Assembly: GCA_963776225.1 (NCBI GenBank)
Contig: CAVZLL010000003.1
Coordinates: 1,116,001 to 1,180,000 of the forward strand
Length of the DNA: 64,000 nt
Direction of reading: 5' to 3'
Source of the DNA: Bog-756 sp963776225
GTDB taxonomy: Bacteria > Actinomycetota > Acidimicrobiia > Acidimicrobiales > RAAP-2
The notes beneath the pieces are model-generated. The model made no database searches and had not been told where the DNA came from. It saw nothing but the letters and a program-made list of their open reading frames with translations. This document shows, one piece after another, positions 41,981-51,334 of the stretch. Position numbers and translations under genes: made by a program. How positions within the stretch are numbered: the first letter of the stretch is position 1; every line of letters begins with the position of its first letter.

Positions 41981-42948
41981 GCCCGTTCCCCGCCCACCTG
42001 CTGAGCATGGACGATCTCGACGCCGACGCGATCGGCGAGGTGCTCCGGGTGGCCGACTCGATGGCCGAGGTCGGCCGGCGGGCCAATCCCAAGGTCCCCG
42101 CCCTCCGCGGCCGTACGGTGGCCACCCTCTTCTTCGAAGAGTCGACCCGGACCAGGATGTCCTTCGAGACGGCGGCCAAGCGGATGTCGGCCGACGTGCT
42201 CTCCTTCGCCCCCGGCTCCTCGTCGGTCAAGAAGGGAGAGTCGCTGCGGGACACCGTCGAGTCCGTCCAGGCGATCGGGATGGACGCGGTGATCATCCGG
42301 CACGGCTCCTCGGGTGCACCGGCCCGGGTGGCCGGCTGGGTCGACCACTGCGCGGTGATCAACGCGGGCGACGGCTGGCACCAGCACCCGACCCAGGCCC
42401 TGCTCGACCTGTTCACCGTCTGGCAGTCGCTCGGCGGCGGGCCGGAGGGTCTCGACCGCTTCGAGGGTCTGCGCGTGACCATCGTCGGCGACATCCGCCA
42501 CAGCAGGGTGGCCCGTTCGCAGATCGCCGCCTACGCGGCCCTCGGTGCCGAGGTCACCCTGGTGGCGCCGGCGACCCTGCTGCCGCCCTCCCTCGAGGGA
42601 TGGCCGGTCGCCTCGGTGCGGCACGATGTCGACGCGGTGCTGGGGACGACCGACGTGGTCTCCCTGCTCCGGCTCCAGACCGAACGGGGGAGCGGTGCCT
42701 ACGTGCCTTCCTTGCGCGAGTACACCTCGGGGTACGGGCTGACCGCCCGCAGGGCAGCGCTCCTGCCCGCCGACGCGGTCATCCTCCACCCCGGGCCGAT
42801 GGTCCGCGGGGTCGAGATCGCCTCGGAGGTGGCGGAACTGCCCGCCGCGCGGATCACCGACCAGGTGAGGAACGGGGTGGCGGTACGGATGGCGGTGCTC
42901 TTCCTCCTCCTCGGCCAGGGGTCGCTCGACGGGGCGCCGCGTGCCTGA
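41977..42948 (+). CDS. pyrB: Aspartate carbamoyltransferase catalytic subunit
   Basis: Makes carbamoyl aspartate. The carbamoyl-phosphate loop FFEESTRTRMSFE, the SSSVKKGESLRDT loop that reaches the adjacent active site, the HPTQALLD motif and HPGPMVRGVEI (aspartate binding) are present. The product has 323 residues. GTG 41977 overlaps the pyrR stop. No pyrI regulatory chain is encoded. Confidence 0.96.
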   Translation: MSPFPAHLLSMDDLDADAIGEVLRVADSMAEVGRRANPKVPALRGRTVATLFFEESTRTRMSFETAAKRMSADVLSFAPGSSSVKKGESLRDTVESVQAIGMDAVIIRHGSSGAPARVAGWVDHCAVINAGDGWHQHPTQALLDLFTVWQSLGGGPEGLDRFEGLRVTIVGDIRHSRVARSQIAAYAALGAEVTLVAPATLLPPSLEGWPVASVRHDVDAVLGTTDVVSLLRLQTERGSGAYVPSLREYTSGYGLTARRAALLPADAVILHPGPMVRGVEIASEVAELPAARITDQVRNGVAVRMAVLFLLLGQGSLDGAPRA

Positions 42949-44251
42949 GACCGCCGGATCCGAGCTCGTCCTGCGCGGTGGATCGGTCGTCGATGCGACC
43001 GGCGAGCGAAGGGCCGACGTCCGCGTGGTCGGCCACCGGGTGGTGGAGGTGGCGGCGGACCTGGTGCCCCGGCGCGGGGCCACCGTCCTCGACGCCGGCG
43101 GCTGTGTGGTGGCACCCGGTCTGGTCGACCTCCACGCCCACCTGCGCGAGCCGGGGCGCGAGGAGGCAGAGACCATCGAGTCGGGCACCCGGGCGGCCGC
43201 GCTGGGGGGGTTCACCGCAGTCGTGGTCATGCCGAACACCGACCCGCCCCTCGACACGGCGGAGGCCGTGCGCAACGTGCTGGAGCTCTCCGAGGGGGCC
43301 ATGGCCCGGGTCGCGGTGGCCGGGGCGATCACCGTCGGCCGGGCCGGTGAGGCGCTCGCCCCGATGGCCGAGCTGGCCGCGCTCGGGGTCCACCTGTTCA
43401 CCGACGACGGGGACGGGGTCCAGTCGTCGGGACTCATGCGCCGGGCATTGCAGTACGCATCCGGCCTCGGGGTGACCCTCTGCCAGCACTGCGAGGACCG
43501 GAGCCTCGCCGAGGGCGGGGTCATGCACGAGGGTGCCTGGTCGAGCCGGCTCGGTCTGCCGGGCACCCCCGCCGAGGCCGAGGAGGTCATGGTGGCCCGC
43601 GACATCGCCCTTTCGCGGGCGACCGGGGGCAGGGTCCACTTCCTGCACCTCTCGACCGCCGGCTCGGTCGAGCTGGTCCGCCGGGCACGGGCCGCGGGTG
43701 TCCCGGTCACCGCCGAGGCGGCTCCCCACCACTTCACGCTGACCGACGGCTGCGCGGCCGGCTTCGACCCGGTCTTCAAGGTCAGCCCGCCGCTCCGTCC
43801 GCCGTCCGACGTCGCGGCGGTCAAGGCCGGGCTGGCCGACGGGACCATCGACGCGATCGCGACCGATCACGCCCCGCACGCGCCGGAGCTCAAGGACCTC
43901 CCCTTCGATCAGGCCCCGCCCGGAATGCTCGGCCTCCAGACCGCGCTCGCACTGGCGCTGGGTGAGCTCGAGCTCCCGATGGCCAGGGTCCTCGCGCTGC
44001 TCAGTTGGCAGCCGGCGGCGATCGCCGGGCTCGATGGCGCCCACGGAGGCGACCAGGGCGGCCCCGTCGTGCCGGGAGGCGCGGCCAACCTGTGCGTGAT
44101 CGACCCCGGCGCCACCTGGACGGTCGACCCGGCAGCGCTGGCCAGCCGCAGCCGGAACACCCCCTATGCCGGACGCGTCCTCACCGGCCGGGTCCGCCAC
44201 ACCGTGCTGGCCGGCGAGGCGGTGGTGGTCGATGCCGAGGCCAGGCGATGA
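42941..44251 (+). CDS. pyrC: Dihydroorotase (type I)
   Basis: Zinc amidohydrolase that cyclises carbamoyl aspartate. Metal ligands: His-X-His in DLHAHLREPG, HCED, FLHLSTAGS and the Asp of ATDHAPH. The product has 436 residues from GTG 42941, overlapping pyrB by 8 bp. Length and motifs match the class I enzymes of actinobacteria. A G7 tract at 43204-43210 reads in frame here (ALGGFTAVV). Confidence 0.95.
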   Translation: MPETAGSELVLRGGSVVDATGERRADVRVVGHRVVEVAADLVPRRGATVLDAGGCVVAPGLVDLHAHLREPGREEAETIESGTRAAALGGFTAVVVMPNTDPPLDTAEAVRNVLELSEGAMARVAVAGAITVGRAGEALAPMAELAALGVHLFTDDGDGVQSSGLMRRALQYASGLGVTLCQHCEDRSLAEGGVMHEGAWSSRLGLPGTPAEAEEVMVARDIALSRATGGRVHFLHLSTAGSVELVRRARAAGVPVTAEAAPHHFTLTDGCAAGFDPVFKVSPPLRPPSDVAAVKAGLADGTIDAIATDHAPHAPELKDLPFDQAPPGMLGLQTALALALGELELPMARVLALLSWQPAAIAGLDGAHGGDQGGPVVPGGAANLCVIDPGATWTVDPAALASRSRNTPYAGRVLTGRVRHTVLAGEAVVVDAEARR

Positions 44252-45375
44252 GCCCGCGGAACGGCACGGCCCGCAGGCCGGAGGCGCTGCTGGTCATGGC
44301 CGACGGCGCGGTCTTCGAGGGCGAGGCGGTCGGTCCCGTCCCCGCGGACGGACTGGTCACCGGCGAGGCGGTGTTCAACACGGTGCTCTCCGGCTACCAG
44401 GAGGTGATCACCGATCCCTCCTACGCGGGACAGATCATCGCGTTCACCGCGCCCCACATCGGCAACTACGGGGTCAACCCCACCGACGACGAATCCCCCC
44501 GACCCCACTGCCGCGGGGTCGTCGTGCGTGACCTGTCCGACCGTCCGAGCTCGTGGCGGTCCATGGGGACGCTCGAGGACTTCCTCGACCGCCACCAGCT
44601 GCCCGGTATCAGCGGGGTCGACACCCGCCGGCTCACCCGGCACCTGCGGCAGCACGGCTCGCTGCCGTGCGCGTTCGGCACCGCGGACGAGGCAGACCTC
44701 GCCGAGGCGGCGCGCGCCGCGCCGACCACCGACGGTCGGGACCTGGTGGCGACGGTCACCGCCTCGACGACGGTGACCCGGGGGAGTGGCCCCTACCGGA
44801 TCGTGGCCTACGACTTCGGGGTCAAGGAGGCGATGCTCCGCCGGCTCGAGTCGATGGCCACGGTCGTCGTGGTCCCCGCCTCGACCCCGGCCGAGGCGGT
44901 CTTCGACCTCGAGCCGGACGGGGTCTTCCTCTCGAACGGCCCGGGGGATCCGGCCGCGCTCCCCGGGGTGATCGACCAGGTCCGCCGACTGGTGAGCCCG
45001 GCACGGCTACCGGTGTTCGGGATCTGCCTCGGCCACCAGCTCCTGGCCAGCGCGCTCGGGGCCACCACCTACAAGCTCCCCTTCGGTCACCACGGCGGCA
45101 ACCATCCGGTGCGACGTGCCGACACCGGCCGGGTCGAGATCACCTCGCAGAACCACAATTACGCAGTGGACGCGGGTTCGCTCGCCGCCGCCGAGGTCAC
45201 CCACGTCAACCTCAACGACGGGGTCGTCGAAGGGATCCGCAGCCTCGAGACGCCGGCGTTCGGTGTGCAGTACCACCCCGAGGCCGGTCCCGGACCTCAC
45301 GACGCCCGGTACCTGTTCGAGGAGTTCCGGGTGCTCATGGACGCCACCGGTGGCGGGAAGGGCCGGGACACCTGA
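44248..45375 (+). CDS. carA: Carbamoyl-phosphate synthase small subunit
   Basis: Glutaminase subunit supplying ammonia to CarB. N-terminal CPSase_sm domain (FNTVLSGYQEVITDPSYAGQI), then the class I glutamine amidotransferase with nucleophile Cys in FGICLGHQLL, the SNGPGDP loop and the His-Glu pair in VQYHPEAGPGPHD. The product has 375 residues. ATGA overlap with pyrC; the TGATG end overlaps carB. Confidence 0.96.
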   Translation: MSPRNGTARRPEALLVMADGAVFEGEAVGPVPADGLVTGEAVFNTVLSGYQEVITDPSYAGQIIAFTAPHIGNYGVNPTDDESPRPHCRGVVVRDLSDRPSSWRSMGTLEDFLDRHQLPGISGVDTRRLTRHLRQHGSLPCAFGTADEADLAEAARAAPTTDGRDLVATVTASTTVTRGSGPYRIVAYDFGVKEAMLRRLESMATVVVVPASTPAEAVFDLEPDGVFLSNGPGDPAALPGVIDQVRRLVSPARLPVFGICLGHQLLASALGATTYKLPFGHHGGNHPVRRADTGRVEITSQNHNYAVDAGSLAAAEVTHVNLNDGVVEGIRSLETPAFGVQYHPEAGPGPHDARYLFEEFRVLMDATGGGKGRDT

Positions 45376-48300
45376 TGCCGCGTCGCGACGACCTCGAGAC
45401 GATCCTGGTCATCGGCTCCGGTCCCATCGTCATCGGCCAGGCCTGCGAATTCGACTACTCGGGCACCCAGGCCTGCAGGGTCCTCGGGGAGGAGGGCTTC
45501 CGGGTGGTGCTGGCCAACTCCAACCCGGCCACGATCATGACCGACCCCGACGTGGCCGACCGGACCTACATCGAGCCCCTCGATCCCGATGTGCTCGCTG
45601 CCATCATCGAGCGGGAGCGGCCAGACGGGCTGCTCGCCACGCTCGGCGGCCAGACCGCCCTCAACCTGACCATGGCCCTCGCCGAGCGTGGCGTGCTCGA
45701 CGCCCACGGGGTGGAGGTGATCGGGGCCTCACCCGAGGCGATCGCCACCGCTGAGGTCCGGGAGCGGTTCAAGGCGGCGATGGAGGAGATCGGCCTCTCG
45801 GTCCCCGCGTCGGGCTTCGCCCATTCGTTGGAGGAGGCGATGTCGATCGCCGAGTCGGTCGGCTACCCGATCATGGTCCGTCCGAGCTACATCCTCGGTG
45901 GCGCCGGCACCGGTCTCGCCACGGACGCCGAGGCCCTGCTCCGCCTCGCCTCCGAGGGGCTCGACGCCTCGCCGATCAGCGAGGTGCTGATCGAGCGCTC
46001 GGTCGCCGGGCAGAAGGAGTTCGAGCTCGAGGTCATGCGCGACCACGCCGACAACTGCGTGGTCATCTGCTCGATCGAGAACGTCGACCCGATGGGCGTG
46101 CACACCGGGGACTCGATCACCGTCGCCCCGGCCCAGACCCTCACCGACGTCGAGTACCAGGAGATGCGGGACGCCGCGTTCGCATGCATCCGGCGGGTCG
46201 GCGTCGAGACCGGGGGCTCGAACGTGCAGTTCGCGGTGGATCCTCGCGACGGTCGGCAACTGATCATCGAGATGAACCCGCGCGTGTCGCGGTCGTCGGC
46301 CCTCGCCTCGAAGGCGACCGGGTTTCCGATCGCCAAGATCGCCGCACGCCTGGCGGTCGGCTACCGGTTGGACGAGATCACCAACGACATCACCGGGGCG
46401 ACCCCGGCGTCCTTCGAGCCCACCATCGACTACGTGGTGACCAAGATCCCGAGGTGGGCCTTCGAGAAGCTGCCGGGCACGACCGACGTGCTGGGCACCC
46501 GCATGCAGTCGGTGGGCGAGGTCATGGGCATCGGACGGACCTTCCCCGAGTCGCTGCAGAAGGCGGTGCGCTCGCTCGAACAGGGTCGCTCCGGGCTGAA
46601 CGCCGATCCGGCGGAGGCAGCGCTCGACGTCGAGCCGACCGAGGCGCTGCTCGAGCGGGTGGGTACCGCCACCCCCGAGCGGCTCTTCCAGGTCGAGGCG
46701 CTGCTGCGCCGGGGGATCCCGGTCGACCGGCTCGCCGCGGTGACCGGGATCGATCCGTGGTTCCTCTCCCAGATCGCCCGCATCACCGACGCCCGGATGG
46801 CACTCGACCTCCAGGTCACCCTCGGGGTGACCGTCGGTGACCTCGACCGCCGGGCGTGGCGACGGTTCAAGCGGCTCGGGTTCTCCGACCCGCAGCTGGC
46901 CCATCTGTTCGGCGATGGGGTCACCGAGGCCGAGGTCCGCCGCGCCAGGGTGCTCGGCGGTGCGGGCGTGACCTTCAAGACGGTCGACACCTGCGGTGCC
47001 GAATTCGAGGCCCACACCCCCTACCACTACTCGACCACCGAGGAGGAGGACGAGGTGGAGCCCTCGGACCGTCCCCGGGTGATCATCCTCGGCTCCGGGC
47101 CCAACCGCATCGGCCAGGGCATCGAATTCGACTACTGCTGCGTCCACGCCTCGCAGGCGCTGCGCCGTGCCGGATTCGAGACGATCATGGTCAACTGCAA
47201 CCCCGAGACCGTCTCGACCGACTACGACACGTCGGACCGTCTCTACTTCGAGCCCCTGACCCCCGGGGACCTCGCCAGCATCGTCGAGGCCGAGCAGGCC
47301 GCCTCGCGCGACGGCGGGCGCCTGGTCGGTGTCATCGTGAGCCTGGGCGGCCAGACCCCGTTGAAGCTCGCCGCGACCCTCCCGGTCGATCTCGTGCTCG
47401 GCACCTCGCCGACCTCGATCGACCTCGCCGAGGACCGCGAGCGCTGGAACGGTCTCTGCGGCCGGCTCGGGATCCCGCAGCCACCCGGGGGCACCGCCAC
47501 CACCGCCGCCGAGGCGGTCGCGGTCGCCGCGGGCATCGGCTACCCGGTGCTGGTGCGACCCTCCTACGTGCTCGGCGGCCGGGCCATGGAGATCGTCTAC
47601 GACGATGGTCGCCTCATCGATGCTGTCGAGTCCATGTCCGGGGTCGGCGGGTCGCTCGGTCGTGAGGGTGGGGTGACCCCCGATCGGCCGGTGCTGGTCG
47701 ACCGGTTCCTCGAGGACGCGGTGGAGGTCGACGTCGACGCAGTGCGGGACGCCGTCGGCGAGGTGCTCGTGTGCGGCGTGATGGAGCACGTGGAGGAGGC
47801 CGGGGTCCATTCGGGTGATTCGGCCTGCGCCCTTCCGCCCCAGACCCTCTCGCCCGAGGTCGTCGCCGAGCTCGAGCACCATGTGCGGGTCATCGCGGAG
47901 GCGCTCCAGGTCCGCGGGCTGTGCAACGTGCAGTTCGCGGTCAAGGAGGACCGGGTCTACGTGCTGGAGGCCAACCCGAGAGCGAGCCGGACGGTTCCCT
48001 TCGTGGCCAAGGCGACCGGCGTGCCGGTGGCCGCGGTGGCCGCCCGGGTCATGGTCGGTGCGACCCTGGCCGAGCTCCGGCGCGAGGGCCTGTTGACCGA
48101 GCCGGTCGGCGGTCACGTCTCGGTCAAGGAGGCGGTGCTCCCCTTCAACCGGTTCCCCGGCGTGGACACCCTGCTCGGGCCCGAGATGCGCTCGACCGGC
48201 GAGGTGATGGGGATCGGGACGACGTTCGGGCTGGCCTTCGCCAAGAGCCAGATCGCCGCGGGAACCCGGCTCCCGGTCGGCGGCACCGTCTTCTTCTCCC

Positions 48301-48689
48301 TCGCCGACAGGGACAAGCCGGCTGGTCTGGAGGCCGCCGCCCACTTCGCCGCGCTCGGCTTCGAGGTCGCCGCGACCTCGGGCACGGCAGCCCTGCTCGA
48401 ACGCGAGGGGATCACCGTCTCGACGGTCGTCGCAAAGGTGGGGGAGTCCCACCACGGGGTGGTCGACGCCGTCGATCTCATCGCCGGGGGCAAGGTCCAG
48501 CTTGTGGTCAACACCCCGCGGGGTCGGGGACCGCGTGCCGACGGGCTCCACATCCGGGCCGCCGCACTCGCCCACCGGGTGCCCTGCCTCACCACGGTGG
48601 CCGCGGCCAGGGCGGCCGCCGCAGGCATCGCCGACTGGGCCGCCCATCCGCTGTCGGTCCGCTCGCTCCAGGAGTACCACGGGAGATGA
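45375..48689 (+). CDS. carB: Carbamoyl-phosphate synthase large subunit
   Basis: Two homologous ATP-grasp halves make carbamate and carbamoyl phosphate. The halves open with IVIGSGPIVIGQACEFDYSG and IILGSGPNRIGQGIEFDYCC; each has the RPSYILGG / RPSYVLGG loop. The oligomerisation domain lies between, and the MGS-like allosteric domain ends the 1104-residue protein. It supplies carbamoyl phosphate for both pyrimidines and arginine. ATG overlaps the carA stop. Confidence 0.97.
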   Translation: MPRRDDLETILVIGSGPIVIGQACEFDYSGTQACRVLGEEGFRVVLANSNPATIMTDPDVADRTYIEPLDPDVLAAIIERERPDGLLATLGGQTALNLTMALAERGVLDAHGVEVIGASPEAIATAEVRERFKAAMEEIGLSVPASGFAHSLEEAMSIAESVGYPIMVRPSYILGGAGTGLATDAEALLRLASEGLDASPISEVLIERSVAGQKEFELEVMRDHADNCVVICSIENVDPMGVHTGDSITVAPAQTLTDVEYQEMRDAAFACIRRVGVETGGSNVQFAVDPRDGRQLIIEMNPRVSRSSALASKATGFPIAKIAARLAVGYRLDEITNDITGATPASFEPTIDYVVTKIPRWAFEKLPGTTDVLGTRMQSVGEVMGIGRTFPESLQKAVRSLEQGRSGLNADPAEAALDVEPTEALLERVGTATPERLFQVEALLRRGIPVDRLAAVTGIDPWFLSQIARITDARMALDLQVTLGVTVGDLDRRAWRRFKRLGFSDPQLAHLFGDGVTEAEVRRARVLGGAGVTFKTVDTCGAEFEAHTPYHYSTTEEEDEVEPSDRPRVIILGSGPNRIGQGIEFDYCCVHASQALRRAGFETIMVNCNPETVSTDYDTSDRLYFEPLTPGDLASIVEAEQAASRDGGRLVGVIVSLGGQTPLKLAATLPVDLVLGTSPTSIDLAEDRERWNGLCGRLGIPQPPGGTATTAAEAVAVAAGIGYPVLVRPSYVLGGRAMEIVYDDGRLIDAVESMSGVGGSLGREGGVTPDRPVLVDRFLEDAVEVDVDAVRDAVGEVLVCGVMEHVEEAGVHSGDSACALPPQTLSPEVVAELEHHVRVIAEALQVRGLCNVQFAVKEDRVYVLEANPRASRTVPFVAKATGVPVAAVAARVMVGATLAELRREGLLTEPVGGHVSVKEAVLPFNRFPGVDTLLGPEMRSTGEVMGIGTTFGLAFAKSQIAAGTRLPVGGTVFFSLADRDKPAGLEAAAHFAALGFEVAATSGTAALLEREGITVSTVVAKVGESHHGVVDAVDLIAGGKVQLVVNTPRGRGPRADGLHIRAAALAHRVPCLTTVAAARAAAAGIADWAAHPLSVRSLQEYHGR

Positions 48690-48693
48690 GCGG

Positions 48694-49692
48694 GTGAGCG
48701 CGACCGCCGGCGGTGCTGCGCTCCGGCCCCGGCGGGCCCACCGGCCCGGGCACGGCGCCGACCCGGCGACCGTCGATCTGACCGCCACCGTCGGCACGGT
48801 CGTGCTCCCCAATCCGGTGATGACCGCGTCCGGAACCGCCGGCTACGCCGACGAGCTCGAGGCCTACCGGCCGCTGGCCGGGCTCGGCGCGGTGGTGGTC
48901 AAGTCCCTCTCGGTCTACCCCTGGCCCGGCCACCCCGCCCCGCGGGTCCACCAGGCCGTCGGCGGGATGGTCAACAGCGTGGGGCTGCAGGGGCCGGGTG
49001 TCGAGGCCTGGATCCGCGACGACCTGCCCCGTCTGGTGGCAACGGGGGCGCGGACCGTGGCCAGTCTCTGGGGGCAGCGGGTCGAGGACTACGCGACGGC
49101 GGCCGCCCTGCTGGCCGGTGTCGGGGGCCTGACCGCCATCGAGGTGAACGTGAGCTGTCCGAACGTCGAGGACAGGAGGGCCATGTTCGCCCACTCGACC
49201 ACCGCGACCGCCGAGGTCGTCGCCGCGGTCGGGGAGCAGTGCCCGGGCCTGCCGCGGTGGGCCAAGCTCAGCCCCACCGTGCCGGACCTGGCCGCGGTCG
49301 CGGGCGCCGCACTCGGGGCCGGCGCGGACGGGGTGACCCTGATCAACACCTCGCTCGCCATGGCCATCGACATCGAGCAGCGCCGGCCGGTGCTCGGGTC
49401 GGGTCCGTCGGGCGGCGGGCTGTCCGGACCGGCCATCCACCCGATCGCGGTGCGGGCGGTCTTCGACGTCCGGGCCGCCCATCCGCACGCCGCGATCATC
49501 GGGGTCGGGGGAGTGACCCGCGGACGGGACGCCGTGGAGCTGATCATGGCCGGGGCCGACGCGGTCCAAGTGGGCACGGCCACCTTCCGCGACCCGCGCG
49601 CCCCGTGGACGATCCTCGCCGAGCTCGGCAGCTGGTGCGCCTCGCACGGGGTCGCATCGGTCGCCTCCCTGCGGGATGCCGCCCATGGCTGA
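48694..49692 (+). CDS. pyrD: Dihydroorotate dehydrogenase, class 1B-type catalytic subunit
   Basis: FMN enzyme that oxidises dihydroorotate. The class 1 cysteine base is Cys155 (VNVSCPNVED), instead of the serine of membrane-bound class 2 enzymes. FMN-binding TASGTAGY, VNSVGLQGPG, GLSGPAIHPIAVRAV and GVGGVTRGRDAVELIMAGADAVQVGTA are present. The product has 332 residues from GTG 48694. A class 1B enzyme normally needs PyrK to pass electrons to NAD, but no pyrK is next to it or in the window. Overlaps pyrF. Confidence 0.94.
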   Translation: MSATAGGAALRPRRAHRPGHGADPATVDLTATVGTVVLPNPVMTASGTAGYADELEAYRPLAGLGAVVVKSLSVYPWPGHPAPRVHQAVGGMVNSVGLQGPGVEAWIRDDLPRLVATGARTVASLWGQRVEDYATAAALLAGVGGLTAIEVNVSCPNVEDRRAMFAHSTTATAEVVAAVGEQCPGLPRWAKLSPTVPDLAAVAGAALGAGADGVTLINTSLAMAIDIEQRRPVLGSGPSGGGLSGPAIHPIAVRAVFDVRAAHPHAAIIGVGGVTRGRDAVELIMAGADAVQVGTATFRDPRAPWTILAELGSWCASHGVASVASLRDAAHG

Positions 49693-50566
49693 GCCGCCGG
49701 ACGCCCCGGTCGGGTTCACCGCACGGGTGGCCGAGGCGGTCGCGGGCACCGGCCCGCTCTGTGCCGGCATCGACCCGTCGGCATCGCTGCTCGGGGAGTG
49801 GGGCCTCCCCGACTCGGCCGACGGACTGCGCGAGTTCGGCTTGCGCTGCGTCGAGGCGTTCGCGGGAGTGGTCCCGGTGGTCAAACCGCAGGTGGCGTTC
49901 TTCGAGCGCCGCGGTGCGGCAGGGATGGCCGCCCTCGAGGCGGTCCTGGGCGCGGCTCACGGGGCCGGGCTCCTGGTCGTGGCCGATGCCAAGCGCGGCG
50001 ACATCGGCTCGACGATGGAGGCCTACGCGTCGGCCTGGCTGGACCCGGCGAGCACCCTGGTCGCCGACGCGGTGACCGTCCTCCCCTACATGGGGCTCGG
50101 TTCCCTCCGACCCTGCTTCGACTGCGCGGCCGCCACCGGCCGCGGGGTGATCGTTGTGGTGCGGGGTTCCAATCGCGACGGCCGCCCGCTACAGGAGGCG
50201 GTCGTCCGGAGCGGTGGCCGACCGGAGGAGCGTGACGGCTGCTCGGTCGAGGACATGCTCCTCGGCTCGATCGCCGAGCTCAACCGCGGCGGTCTCGTTC
50301 CCCCGGGGACGGTCGGGGCGGTGGTGGGTGCCACCCTTGCGCCGTCGGCGTTCGACCTCGCGGGCCTCGGCGGGGTCATCCTCGCCCCCGGGATCGGGGC
50401 ACAGGGCGCAACGGCCGGCGACGCGGCCCTGCTGTTCGCGGGGTGCCCGCCCGGCACGGTGCTGCCCAGTGCGTCGCGTTCCCTCCTCGCCGCTGGCCCG
50501 GACGTCGCCACACTCGCCCGCGAGGCGCAGACCCAGCGAGACGCGATGCGCCGTGCCCTCGGCTGA
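49685..50566 (+). CDS. pyrF: Orotidine 5'-phosphate decarboxylase, type 2
   Basis: Decarboxylates OMP to UMP. The mycobacterial-type (long) enzyme is recognised by CAGIDPSASLL, PVVKPQVAFFERRG and the catalytic DAKRGDIGST with Lys103. GVILAPGIGAQGAT forms the phosphate site. ATG 49685 gives 293 residues (ATG 49676 is possible). It ends the pyr operon; pyrE, which makes OMP, is not in the window. Confidence 0.94.
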   Translation: MAEPPDAPVGFTARVAEAVAGTGPLCAGIDPSASLLGEWGLPDSADGLREFGLRCVEAFAGVVPVVKPQVAFFERRGAAGMAALEAVLGAAHGAGLLVVADAKRGDIGSTMEAYASAWLDPASTLVADAVTVLPYMGLGSLRPCFDCAAATGRGVIVVVRGSNRDGRPLQEAVVRSGGRPEERDGCSVEDMLLGSIAELNRGGLVPPGTVGAVVGATLAPSAFDLAGLGGVILAPGIGAQGATAGDAALLFAGCPPGTVLPSASRSLLAAGPDVATLAREAQTQRDAMRRALG

Positions 50567-50635
50567 TCCGGACCTGGCTCCGAACGGGCCGACCGCGCCG
50601 GCCGGGTCACCTGCGCCGCGCGACGCCAACCGGCG

Positions 50636-51211
50636 TCAGCGGTCGGCGGTCGGGAGATCGTCGGGGAAGTGGATGAAGGGGGAGGGCGGGAGGTACTCCG
50701 GCGGGATGTCCGCGGGACGCTCGAACCAGTCGACGTCGAAGACGTTGCCGACCCCGTCGCCCTCCGCGACGCCGCTCAACCCGGCCTCGGTGGAGACGAG
50801 GAACGCCTCCCTCCCGTCGATGGTGCCGTCGGCGACCGTGTCCCAGGTGGCGCGGTCGACGCGTGCGACCAGGCAGTAGTCGCACCCGTCGGGAGTGGCT
50901 CCGACCCGCCTGCCGATCATCGTGTGGTGGGCGCCGTCGTCGATCGCGTAGACCGCGCCGTCGCCGTCGCCCGCGACGGCCCGCATGCGGTGGGGGTGCC
51001 CGAACAGATGGATCCCTCCGTGGCGGCGCTCCTTCAGCGCCCAGAGCAGGCTCGAGGGGACGACCCCTTCCGGCTCGTCGTCGAGAGGAGTTGCGCTGTC
51101 GGGGGCGGTGACCGGGAAGGTCGCCTCCTCTGTGCCCGGCATGAAGTGGAGCTGCCCGTCCTCGCGGGACTGGATGAGCCCACCGTCCTCGGTGCGGTCC
51201 CCGTCGCGCAT
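50636..51211 (-). CDS. Hypothetical protein (191 aa)
   Basis: I do not recognise this protein. ATG 51211 is chosen because AGGAG lies 7 nt upstream; the frame extends to 51259 without support. Features: acidic (many Asp/Glu), no signal peptide, two segments that look like repeats of a small beta-domain (LFGHPHRMRAVAGDGDGAVYAIDDGAHHTMIGRRVG; LVARVDRATWDTVADGTIDG), and a single CDYC cysteine pair. It faces pyrF (convergent) and lies downstream of the pxp genes on the same strand with a 123-bp gap containing a palindrome. Confidence 0.7.
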   Translation of the reverse strand: MRDGDRTEDGGLIQSREDGQLHFMPGTEEATFPVTAPDSATPLDDEPEGVVPSSLLWALKERRHGGIHLFGHPHRMRAVAGDGDGAVYAIDDGAHHTMIGRRVGATPDGCDYCLVARVDRATWDTVADGTIDGREAFLVSTEAGLSGVAEGDGVGNVFDVDWFERPADIPPEYLPPSPFIHFPDDLPTADR

Positions 51212-51252
51212 GTGGATCTCCTCTCGACGTGACCGTGGGTCCCGCCTGTTCG

Positions 51253-51266
51253 GCACCATGGTGCCA
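51253..51266. promoter_or_regulatory. 14-bp perfect palindrome, possible operator
   Basis: GGCACCATGGTGCC lies about 40 bp before the start of the 191-residue gene and 70 bp after pxpBC. Its position fits an operator, but no regulator is adjacent. Confidence 0.35.
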
Positions 51267-51334
51267 CGCCTCGGGGCCGACAGCGGTCGGCGGCCGGCGG
51301 CGCGGCCGGCGCGGGTGGCCGGCGCACGTGGCGC

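Noticed and set aside
45729..48812. 1027-residue minus-strand frame over carB
   Set aside because: A shadow of carB with a His/Asp/Arg/Gly-rich composition typical of antisense frames in GC-rich DNA.
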